This document shows positions 56,103 to 63,336 of a stretch of 63,336 nt of DNA, one piece after another. The number at the start of each line of letters is the position of its first letter. Positions within the stretch are counted from its first letter, which is position 1. Origin of the DNA: an uncultured Synechococcus sp. (GTDB lineage Bacteria; Cyanobacteriota; Cyanobacteriia; Phormidesmidales; Phormidesmidaceae). The notes under the pieces were generated by a model, which saw only the letters and a list, made by a program, of their open reading frames with translations, was not told the DNA's origin and searched no databases. A program made the position numbers and the translations under genes. Where the stretch lies: the NCBI GenBank assembly GCA_937911865.1, contig CALDSK010000189.1, positions 1 through 63,336 on the forward strand. The letters run 5' to 3'.

Positions 56103-57110
56103 TTATAAGAGCGGATCTGGCCAGCTGTGATATAGCTTTTTAGCTCGAAACATAATCTCTTCTTTAGGGAGACGAATTTTTGGTGTTTCTCGTTTGTATA
56201 GCTGCTGTAGTATGTCGGCGTCTTGTTCAACGACTAGGCTAAATGCCTTTAGTGTTTGCGATCGCATCAACGGAATCAGCCAGGGATAGGGCGTTTTGGC
56301 GAACACTAGAACGAAGCTTCTCGTTTGCGTTTCACGCTCTGGATAAAGAATGAACAAACTGATGATCTGCCCGACAGGCAAGTCGGCTGTGATGCAGTTG
56401 GTAGACGGGAAGGTGTATTCAAACTGATTAATGTAGCGCCGAGGCGTGAGGGCCAAAGTGGGATCTTTTAGTTTCTCTAGCCAGCTGTTGTGTCCTCTGA
56501 TTATCTCTTGAGTAACGCTGCTGTGATGGCCGTTCTCTTTGTAGTGGCTGGTATTGACCTGTTGTATTTTGAGGGGATGGCGGTGAGTGCCCGTGGCATG
56601 GTTGAAGTCGTAGTTGATGGCGATCGCATTTAAGAAAGGTGCTTTGAGCGTGCGATCGCCAGCTACGCCAACCAAAGTGCTCTCGGCTGTAACGGCTTCA
56701 TGCAACGTCGGAATCTCTAGCTTAGGGGTGTGATTGCCATAGGTCCAAATAAAGTCACCTTTGACAATAATCTCTAGAGGATTGGCTACTGGCTTTGCGG
56801 AAGACTGTGGTGATGATTGCCTTTTAGTGGGTTCCGGCTTGAGAGACTCTAACTTGAACAATCGGCCTGTGCTGTCAAATTCTAAGGCGTGGAAAGGACA
56901 GGCGATGGTATTGCGATCGCGGCAAATCCATCCTGACGATAGCGGTGCCTGCATATGCGGACAGCTATTCTCTAACGCTGAAACTTTGCCATCAGCGCTT
57001 TGCCAAAGCACGTAGTCTATGCCATTGAGCGTGATTTTATAAGGCTGGTTGACGCCGAGCATGGTGCGATGAGCAATCAACCAGGGGGCGCCGGGCAGGA
57101 TTGGAGCCAT
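56103..57110 (-). CDS. Rieske non-heme iron oxygenase
   Basis: The ATG at 57110 is preferred to the GTG at 57179 (AAGGA lies upstream of the ATG). The 335-residue protein has a Rieske [2Fe-2S] domain with Cys50, His52, Cys71 and His74 (SCPHMQAP and ACPFHALEFD), and a catalytic domain with the mononuclear iron motif DFNHATGTH (Asp-x2-His-x4-His). It probably hydroxylates or demethylates a ring or pigment-like substrate using a separate reductase. Such oxygenases are common in cyanobacteria; the substrate is not evident. Confidence 0.85.
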   Translation of the reverse strand: MAPILPGAPWLIAHRTMLGVNQPYKITLNGIDYVLWQSADGKVSALENSCPHMQAPLSSGWICRDRNTIACPFHALEFDSTGRLFKLESLKPEPTKRQSSPQSSAKPVANPLEIIVKGDFIWTYGNHTPKLEIPTLHEAVTAESTLVGVAGDRTLKAPFLNAIAINYDFNHATGTHRHPLKIQQVNTSHYKENGHHSSVTQEIIRGHNSWLEKLKDPTLALTPRRYINQFEYTFPSTNCITADLPVGQIISLFILYPERETQTRSFVLVFAKTPYPWLIPLMRSQTLKAFSLVVEQDADILQQLYKRETPKIRLPKEEIMFRAKKLYHSWPDPLL

Positions 57111-57326
57111 AGTAGATGAATCCTTGCTGTTGATGAGTCTAATAGCGATCGGGCTATTTTTTGTTATGAGGGCGATCACGTTTATTTACAACGAGACTTA
57201 CACATGCGAGAACCCGCTATCAAGTTTTCACCTGTGTAAGTCCTAAAAAGGTCAAATAAGAGACCTTTCCTATTATTGGATTCGTGCTTACATTAAAAGC
57301 ATTGACATCACACCATCGCTAGCCCC

Positions 57327-57938
57327 ATGCTTGATCGCCTTGTTCGTCCCTTGGTTCGCACACAGATTCAACACCTAGCGCAGACGCAATCAGCCAATGC
57401 TCGCCTTATGGCGATGGTTGCGCAGTGGCTGGGCTACTTGGGTGTAAAGGCAAACGTCACTCAGTTGCAAACGCATCAAGGTGCGATTCAGATTTCTCTT
57501 AGCGTTAACAAGCCTGAGCAGTGTAGCGACAATGAATGGACGCAGATTCTAGCAAACATCGACAAAAATAAGAGCGCCGCAGGTGCAAAAGGCGAGCTGA
57601 TTTACGAAAAGATGTCCCAGGGTCAGCAGAGTAAGGTGCATCGCTTGCTAGCCCACGTCATTCAAGCGGGCAATTCGCAAGCGGCGCAGTCCTGGGATGA
57701 CTTGCAGCCTCAGCTGGCTGCCCTGGGTATGGAGGAGCCTATGCTGTTGGGAATCAAAGCAGCGCTCAAGGTACCCGCAGTGCTTGACCCACTTTTGAAT
57801 GACTTGGAAACAGAAGTTGCAGCTGTTGTCCTGTCTAGAGCTATCGGTATTGCCATGATAGATGAGTGTATCAATAGCGATGAAGACACCGCACTCAGGG
57901 CAATCTACAGTGCGTTGGAGAGCAAGGCTAAGGTGTGA
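57327..57938 (+). CDS. Conserved hypothetical protein
   Basis: This 203-residue, mostly alpha-helical protein starts MLDRLVRPLVRTQIQ. It has no signal peptide, membrane segment or known motif. The middle contains KGELIYEKMSQGQQSKVHRL, and the C-terminal third is a Leu/Ala-rich helical bundle. Sequence character supports a real gene. I do not recognise a function. It lies divergent to the Rieske gene. Confidence 0.6.
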   Translation: MLDRLVRPLVRTQIQHLAQTQSANARLMAMVAQWLGYLGVKANVTQLQTHQGAIQISLSVNKPEQCSDNEWTQILANIDKNKSAAGAKGELIYEKMSQGQQSKVHRLLAHVIQAGNSQAAQSWDDLQPQLAALGMEEPMLLGIKAALKVPAVLDPLLNDLETEVAAVVLSRAIGIAMIDECINSDEDTALRAIYSALESKAKV

Positions 57939-58339
57939 TGCTTTACACGACTCGTCTCTTTTGCCGTGACTCTCGCTTCTCCAACAGAAATGTTGCCAGA
58001 AATGTTGCCAGAAATGTTTCTTCCTATTTCCATCTTCAATGCTTCTCCAATTCAATTTCAATGCTTCTCCAAAGAGTTGGGAACATCTTGCTTAAGAAAA
58101 TTAGTGGGCTCGCTACAGATATGATGCCTAATAAGATAGTTCTCTCTCGGAGGCGTGGATGCCTCTTCTTTACTATTATTTAGGCTATATTCTCTGGTCT
58201 AGGCCATAGGGGATAGCTAGCACTTTGATTCCACTGGAAAACCTGAGTGGCGATTATTCTCAATAATTTCTATTTTGTTCTTATGATTGGCCGTTTGATG
58301 GCAGAATAGAATGTTCAAAATCATGTCTTTGCACTTGCT
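57939..58339. other. Intergenic region upstream of miaB
   Basis: About 400 bp with short direct repeats (57985-58072, listed separately) and no gene. A small AT-rich open frame (57935-58183) has no family resemblance and reads through the repeats. Confidence 0.45.
57985..58072. repeat. Short tandem and direct repeats upstream of miaB
   Basis: CAGAAATGTTGC is repeated three times head to tail (57985-57996, 57997-58008, 58009-58020, the last with one change). TTCAATGCTTCTCCAA occurs at 58035-58050 and 58057-58072. These look like replication-slippage products; a regulatory role is possible. Confidence 0.85.
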
Positions 58340-59689
58340 ATGAGTGAATCTCGCCGTTATCACGTCACTACCTTCGGCTGCCAAATGAATAAGGCGGACT
58401 CTGAACGCATGGCGGGCATTTTGGAAAACATGGGTATGAACTGGGAAGAAGACCCGTTGCAGGCCGATGTTGTGCTGTACAACACCTGCACCATTCGCGA
58501 TAGCGCCGAGCAGAAGGTGTATTCCTATCTGGGTAAGCAGGCTAAGCGTAAGCGCAAAAATCCGAATCTGACGCTGGTAGTGGCAGGCTGTGTGGCGCAG
58601 CAAGAGGGCGAGCAGCTTCTGCGCCGGGTGCCAGAGCTAGATTTGGTGATGGGCCCGCAGTATGCAAACCAGCTAGAAAGCTTGCTAGCTCAGGTCGGTC
58701 AGGGTAATCAGGTTGTGGCAACTGAGCCTGTCCATATTATGGAAGATATTACTAAGCCGCGTCGTGATAGCCAGGTGACCGGCTGGGTGAATGTGATTTA
58801 TGGCTGTAATGAGCGCTGCACCTATTGTGTGGTGCCAGGCGTGCGTGGGTTAGAGCAGTCACGCACAAAGGAAGCTATCCGCGCTGAGATGGTGGAGCTA
58901 GGCGAGCAAGGCTATACCGAGGTAACGCTGCTGGGCCAAAATATTGACGCTTACGGTCGTGATTTGCCTGGGATTACGCCGGAAGGCCGCCGAGAAAATA
59001 CGTTGACTGATTTGCTCTACTACGTGCATGATGTGCCCGGAATTGAGCGAATCCGCTTTGCGACCAGTCATCCGCGCTATTTTACTGAGCGACTAGTCAA
59101 AGCTTGTGCGGAACTGCCGAAAATTTGTGAGCACTTTCATATCCCTTTTCAGTCGGGTGATAATGACGTGCTGAAGGCAATGGGCCGAGGGTACACCCAC
59201 GAAAAGTACCGCCGGATTATTGACACGGTGCGCCGGTATGTGCCGGATGCTTCGATTAGTGCAGATGTAATTGCGGCGTTCCCTGGAGAAACAGAAGAGC
59301 AATTTCAAAACACGCTCACGCTGATGGAAGATATTGTGTTCGACATGGTGAATACGGCGGCGTACTCGCCCCGGCCCGGAACGCCTGCGGCTGAGTGGGA
59401 TAATCAGCTGCCTGAGGTGGTAAAGCAAGATCGGCTGCAGCGATTGAACCATCTGGTCTCTCAGCAGGCGGAGGTGCGCTCTGCTCGCTATCAGGGGCGC
59501 ACTGAAAACGTTTTGGTAGAGGCTGTAAACCCTAGAGACCCTGGTCAGGTGATGGGGCGTACGCGAGGTAACCGACTGACTTTTTTCCCTGGCAACATCG
59601 ATGAGCTGAAAGGAAAGATTGTGCCAGTTGTGATTACAGAAACTCGTGCTTTTAGCCTGACAGGTGAGCTAGCTTTAGTGCCTGCCTGA
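58340..59689 (+). CDS. miaB: tRNA-2-methylthio-N6-dimethylallyladenosine synthase
   Basis: This 449-residue radical-SAM methylthiotransferase has three Cys for one cluster in the N-terminal UPF0004 domain ([26 protein letters not shown]). The radical-SAM CxxxCxxC is at [14 protein letters not shown], and the protein ends in a TRAM domain ([19 protein letters not shown] onward). It inserts sulfur and a methyl group at C2 of i6A37 in tRNA. The length and motifs are complete. Confidence 0.97.
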   Translation: MSESRRYHVTTFGCQMNKADSERMAGILENMGMNWEEDPLQADVVLYNTCTIRDSAEQKVYSYLGKQAKRKRKNPNLTLVVAGCVAQQEGEQLLRRVPELDLVMGPQYANQLESLLAQVGQGNQVVATEPVHIMEDITKPRRDSQVTGWVNVIYGCNERCTYCVVPGVRGLEQSRTKEAIRAEMVELGEQGYTEVTLLGQNIDAYGRDLPGITPEGRRENTLTDLLYYVHDVPGIERIRFATSHPRYFTERLVKACAELPKICEHFHIPFQSGDNDVLKAMGRGYTHEKYRRIIDTVRRYVPDASISADVIAAFPGETEEQFQNTLTLMEDIVFDMVNTAAYSPRPGTPAAEWDNQLPEVVKQDRLQRLNHLVSQQAEVRSARYQGRTENVLVEAVNPRDPGQVMGRTRGNRLTFFPGNIDELKGKIVPVVITETRAFSLTGELALVPA

Positions 59690-59909
59690 GCGGCAATGCG
59701 CTTGCAGCATGAAGGATGAAATGTCAGTCGTTGCAACGGCTGAATTCAACTGCGTATGTAATTTCTATGGGGTTTTGATGTGTTGGCGATCGCACCAATC
59801 CTGATACAAATACTCAGGTCGCCAGCAACTTTTGTAAGGCAGTTTGGTAGGGAGTCCTACTTTTACCGTTTCTGCGCTCAAAGCGTTGCACCTTTTGAGT
59901 CTTCCTACG

Positions 59910-60788
59910 ATGAATCATCTCACCCTGCTAAAGCAAGGCATCGAGAGTTGGAACCGATGGCGGGCCAGTTACCCGAATGAGCAATGCAGCCTAGAAGGCC
60001 ATAACCTCAGCCATGGTTATTTTTTTGAAGGCAACTTCAGAGGCGTTAATCTCAGGGGCACAAACTTGCAGCGTGCATGCTTGGTGGGTGCAGACTTTCG
60101 CGATGCGGATCTAACCGATGCGGATTTGAGTAATGCGTACTTAAGCGATACCAGCTTTGCTGGCGCAAACTTGAAAAATGCCAACTTGACCAAAGCCGTG
60201 CTAGATAGAGCCGATCTACGCACGGCTAACCTGGTAGGAACCCAGCTGCTAGAGGCCGACTTACGAACGACGCAGCTGCCAGAGCCGGTCACGTCTCCTA
60301 CACTTGAGCAGGTCGCCGCGCGGTTATTTCAGTCAAAAATTGAGCAGCCTGCTCCTTCCGAAACCCAGCTACCAGGCAACAGCATCACAGCCCTATCAGT
60401 TACTGAGAAAGCAGTCAGCCCGCCTTCTCAACTATTTTTTCCGAAGCGGATAGTTCGCCGTCTGCATACTTTGATGCACGAAAGTCCCGAGTCCTTTGCT
60501 GATAGACAGCAAAGCATTCGCCTTTCAGCGATGCCCATGCGCCAGAAGAAATTGAGTGTGCCAGTCGATGGCTCATTGAATGGGCATACATCCATTACGC
60601 TCCCCAGTGCTGTCAACCAGTCGCCTGAAAGCAAGCTTGCTGTAGGAAAGCCTATTGCAAAATCGAAAAATCCTATCGAGCGGAAGAGACAGACGCGTTC
60701 GATCGCAAAGTCGAAGGCTGGGCTACCAGCTTTTTTACGTTCGCTGACTGCGAGAGTCGCGCTCAGTCCTCGGCGGTTTTATCGTTGA
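59910..60788 (+). CDS. Pentapeptide-repeat protein with basic tail
   Basis: The ATG at 59910 (MNHLTLLKQGIESWNRWRAS) is preferred to the upstream start (59844), whose extension is not conserved in character. The 292-residue protein has 12 or more A(D/N)LXX pentapeptides at about residues 27-115. A long low-complexity tail rich in Lys, Arg, Ser and Pro follows, ending RVALSPRRFYR. The rod may mimic or bind nucleic acid-like surfaces, and the tail may bind DNA, RNA or acidic proteins. This is inference. Confidence 0.75.
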   Translation: MNHLTLLKQGIESWNRWRASYPNEQCSLEGHNLSHGYFFEGNFRGVNLRGTNLQRACLVGADFRDADLTDADLSNAYLSDTSFAGANLKNANLTKAVLDRADLRTANLVGTQLLEADLRTTQLPEPVTSPTLEQVAARLFQSKIEQPAPSETQLPGNSITALSVTEKAVSPPSQLFFPKRIVRRLHTLMHESPESFADRQQSIRLSAMPMRQKKLSVPVDGSLNGHTSITLPSAVNQSPESKLAVGKPIAKSKNPIERKRQTRSIAKSKAGLPAFLRSLTARVALSPRRFYR

Positions 60789-60902
60789 GGGGCTGTGTGT
60801 CTATTGAGCGATGATGGAGGGTCTGGCGTCTTAACGTAAGGTGAGCGTCAGAAAATCTATACTTTTTAGGCAATCTCTCATCAAAGATTCAGCTACACGG
60901 CA

Positions 60903-61012
60903 TACTCTTGAGCAAGAGTAGAGTCAACGCTCATAGCTTTAATCATCTGGTTCGTTTATCGGGCTGGTGCACGTGCATCAGCTTAGCGCCATATGAATTG
61001 AAGCCATATGAA
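60903..61012. promoter_or_regulatory. Dense palindromes and repeats upstream of the flavoprotein gene
   Basis: Within 110 bp lie the near-palindrome TACTCTTGAGCAAGAGTA (60903-60920), the perfect palindrome TGCACGTGCA (60968-60977) and a direct repeat GCCATATGAA (60988-60997, 61003-61012). This density upstream of the gene at 61048 suggests operator sites. Confidence 0.5.
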
Positions 61013-61047
61013 GCCGTAGGCACAGTGCAGACAACGGGAGAAACGCA

Positions 61048-62475
61048 ATGTCAGTAGAATACGATTTGGTCATTATCGGTGGCGGTTCAGCTGGCTTGGT
61101 TGCCGCGAGTGCTGGCGCACAAATCAAGGCCAGAGTTGCCCTGATTGAAAAAGACAAGCTCGGCGGTGACTGTTTGCACTACGGCTGCGTTCCTAGTAAG
61201 TCGCTCATTCACGCCGCACAGATTGCCTACAACGTGAAGACGGCCTCCCGGTTTGGCATTTATACTGACGCGCCAACCATCAAGCTAGATGAGGCGATGG
61301 GCCATGTCCACGACGTGATCGATACGATTCAGGAGCACGATTCAACTGAGCGATTTGAGAAGCTAGGGGTTGATGTGATTTACGGTAAGGGTCAGTTTGT
61401 TGACGAGAAGACTTTTGAAGTCAACGGACGGCAGCTGAAGGCTCGAGCTTTTTTGATTGCAACTGGGTCTCGGCCTACGGTGCCACCCGTTGAAGGGCTA
61501 AAAGAAGCTGGTTTTTTGACGAATGAACAGGTGTTTAATGTGAAAGATCGCCCTGACTCGCTTGCAGTCATTGGTGCGGGGCCGATTGGCTGTGAATTGG
61601 GTCAGTCTTTTTCGCGTTTGGGTTCGCAGGTGACGTTGCTGGCGAGCCGGGATGCAATTATGCCGAAGGAAGATCCTGAAGCCGCGGCGGTGGTGCAAAA
61701 GCAGCTGGAGAGTGAAGGGCTGCGCGTATTGACCAATACCAGGGCTGAGCGCGTCAGAGTGCTAGAGGGTAAGAAGCAAATTTTGGCGAACGGTGAGACT
61801 ATCACTGTAGATGAGATTTTGATTGCGACAGGCCGAACGCCGAACGTCGGGTCGCTGAATCTAGAAGCCGCAGGTGTTGATTATGACAAGAAGGGGATCA
61901 ACGTAGATAGCAAGCTGCGTACGAGCAATCAGCGGATTTACGCGGCGGGTGATGTGATTGGGGGCTACCAGTTTACTCACGTAGCGGGCTACGAAGCTGG
62001 AGTAGCGATGCAGAATGCGCTGGTCTTTCCGACGAAGAACGTAGATTATCGAGTCATTCCCTGGGCGACCTTTACCGACCCTGAGCTGGCCCGCGTGGGT
62101 TTAACCGAAAATCAGGCGCGCGATCGCTATGGCGATGACGTATTTGTGCTTAAGCAGGGTTTTGATGGCGTAGACCGAGCGCTTGCAGAATCGGCAGGCT
62201 ATGGTTTTGCCAAATTCATTACGAAGAAAGACGGCACGCTCTTAGGTGCTCATATTGTGGGGCCTCATGCAGGAGAGCTGATTCATGAGGCAGTGATTGC
62301 CATGAGCCAGAAGCTGAAGGTAAGTGCGCTGCAATGCATTCACGTGTACCCGACGCTGAGTGAGATTAGTCCAAAGACGGCCCTCCAGCTGACTAAGCAA
62401 AAGTTTGCGAAGAATACATTCCTACAAAACACCTTGAGAAAGTTCTTTAACTGGAGACGTTCTATCGCCGGATGA
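61048..62475 (+). CDS. Pyridine-nucleotide disulfide oxidoreductase (MerA/Lpd-like)
   Basis: This 475-residue flavoprotein has the FAD loop VIIGGGSAGLVAAS, the redox-active pair Cys42/Cys47 in GGDCLHYGCVPSKSL, the NAD(P)H loop VIGAGPIGCELG and the catalytic HVYPTLSE. It resembles cyanobacterial Slr1849-type proteins and mercuric reductases but lacks the N-terminal metal-binding domain and a C-terminal vicinal Cys pair. It is therefore more likely a general thiol or unknown-substrate reductase. A GGGAG ribosome-binding site precedes the ATG. Confidence 0.87.
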   Translation: MSVEYDLVIIGGGSAGLVAASAGAQIKARVALIEKDKLGGDCLHYGCVPSKSLIHAAQIAYNVKTASRFGIYTDAPTIKLDEAMGHVHDVIDTIQEHDSTERFEKLGVDVIYGKGQFVDEKTFEVNGRQLKARAFLIATGSRPTVPPVEGLKEAGFLTNEQVFNVKDRPDSLAVIGAGPIGCELGQSFSRLGSQVTLLASRDAIMPKEDPEAAAVVQKQLESEGLRVLTNTRAERVRVLEGKKQILANGETITVDEILIATGRTPNVGSLNLEAAGVDYDKKGINVDSKLRTSNQRIYAAGDVIGGYQFTHVAGYEAGVAMQNALVFPTKNVDYRVIPWATFTDPELARVGLTENQARDRYGDDVFVLKQGFDGVDRALAESAGYGFAKFITKKDGTLLGAHIVGPHAGELIHEAVIAMSQKLKVSALQCIHVYPTLSEISPKTALQLTKQKFAKNTFLQNTLRKFFNWRRSIAG

Positions 62476-62562
62476 TGCTAGCTGGTCTTAACTCATTCTT
62501 TTGAGAGACAGCGCTGGGTCTTAATAATTTCTACTCTTTTGTTGCTGTGAAAAAGAGTACGT

Positions 62563-63291
62563 ATGGATCTTTTAGAGTCTAATGTGGGTGAGCAGGCAAT
62601 TAGCAAGCTGACTGAGGAAGGAATTAGGGCTCAGCTCGATAGCGTTGAAGCGTTGACCGTAGAGATTAATACTGACCCGGTGAAGCTAACGCAGGGACAG
62701 GTCGATCGGGTGCTGGTGGAAGGACAAGGCCTGGTTATTCAGAACGATTTACGCACTGAAAAGCTCACATTTGAGACGGGCGCGGTAGATATTGCGATGT
62801 TGAGGCTACCGCTAGGAGAAATTGAGCTAGAGCACCCGACCGATGCAAAAGCGAAAGTGGTGCTGAGGCCTGAAGACATTGAGAAGGCTTTTAATGCGGG
62901 CTATGTAAAACGGAAGCTGCGAGGGCAAAAGGTGGAACTTTCAGGAGAGAAAGTGACAACAGATGCTAGCAATGTCAGCTTTACGATTCCACAGCCGGGT
63001 TGGATAGCGTTCTCTGCTGATGTGATGCTGATGGAGAAAGTTGAGACCTGCCATGTCGATTTTTCGGCTCGACCTGAGCTGATAAACGATGGCTTTGGTG
63101 TAGTGCTAAAAGAGGTTGAACTCGATGAAGAAAAAAATGATTCGCCTGAGCTAACTCGGACGTTGATAGAGCATACTCAGACGCTGTTGGACTTGCGTTT
63201 TTTTGAGCTAGAGGGAATGGAGTTGCAGTTTGAGCAGATGCGAGTAGAGTCCGAGCGGATTGTGATTGAAGCGAGTGCGAAAGCTGATTGA
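62563..63291 (+). CDS. DUF2993 / LmeA-like lipid-binding protein
   Basis: This 242-residue protein opens MDLLESNVGEQAISKLTEEG and carries repeated beta/alpha motifs (SVEALTVEINTDPVKLTQGQ, IALS-type strands) typical of DUF2993, a TULIP-like lipid-binding fold. No clear signal peptide is seen. It probably binds or moves lipids or polyprenyl compounds at a membrane. It lies 88 bp after the flavoprotein gene, likely co-transcribed. Confidence 0.8.
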   Translation: MDLLESNVGEQAISKLTEEGIRAQLDSVEALTVEINTDPVKLTQGQVDRVLVEGQGLVIQNDLRTEKLTFETGAVDIAMLRLPLGEIELEHPTDAKAKVVLRPEDIEKAFNAGYVKRKLRGQKVELSGEKVTTDASNVSFTIPQPGWIAFSADVMLMEKVETCHVDFSARPELINDGFGVVLKEVELDEEKNDSPELTRTLIEHTQTLLDLRFFELEGMELQFEQMRVESERIVIEASAKAD

Positions 63292-63336
63292 CTGACAAAA
63301 CATAGGCTTGGACGCGATTAAACCTATATGCGGATG

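Overview
The window is cyanobacterial chromosome. Supporting genes are a Complex I (NDH-1) ndhH, a lipoprotein-type PsbP, a CruP-type carotenoid-cyclase paralogue, a UPF0182 giant membrane protein and an sll1863-like stress protein. HIP1 octamers (GCGATCGC) recur throughout the right half. The neighbourhood fits a marine or mat-forming Leptolyngbya/Synechococcus-like lineage, but the species cannot be named from this sequence. I recognise no rRNA, tRNA, CRISPR array, prophage or intact insertion sequence.

Left region (about 1.2-33 kb) is a cell-surface island. Three tandem plus-strand genes (1253-8127) encode RTX-type calcium-binding proteins. Each carries a different front module (G8/beta-helix/PKD, right-handed beta-helix, nucleoside-hydrolase-like) on the same roughly 105-residue C-terminal domain, which looks like a type I secretion signal. 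They converge on a 17-kb minus-strand cluster of 14 genes (8322-25629): a multi-spanning polymerase/ligase, five GT4 and two GT2 glycosyltransferases, five unlike sulfotransferases and one ABC flippase-type exporter. I read it as a locus for a heavily sulfated exopolysaccharide or cell-surface glycan. Upstream on the same strand is a 2220-residue modular adhesin-like protein (DUF4347, Ig-like, CBM6, malectin, Calx-beta, glucose/sorbosone dehydrogenase and IPT modules) with a perfect 1136-bp internal direct repeat.

Middle region (33-37.4 kb, minus strand) holds two unusual pairs. One is a P-loop ATPase (Sll1717-like) directly followed by a membrane-anchored pentapeptide-repeat protein. The other is an HtrA-like protein that has lost its catalytic His and Ser, followed by a LuxR-type regulator whose receiver aspartate is a glutamate.

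Right region (37.5-63.3 kb) is mostly conserved core: a secreted helical-repeat protein, psbP, maf, UPF0182, dps, gatB, cruP, a Gfo/Idh/MocA oxidoreductase, an Rpn nuclease, ndhH, rsmH, a TPMT-like methyltransferase, a Rieske oxygenase, miaB, a pentapeptide protein, a MerA/Lpd-like flavoprotein and a DUF2993 protein. Between gatB and a small membrane protein lie two tandem, nearly identical promoter-to-terminator units that look like a duplicated small RNA of about 60 nt. I recognise no named family for it, and it is one of the best candidates here for something undescribed.
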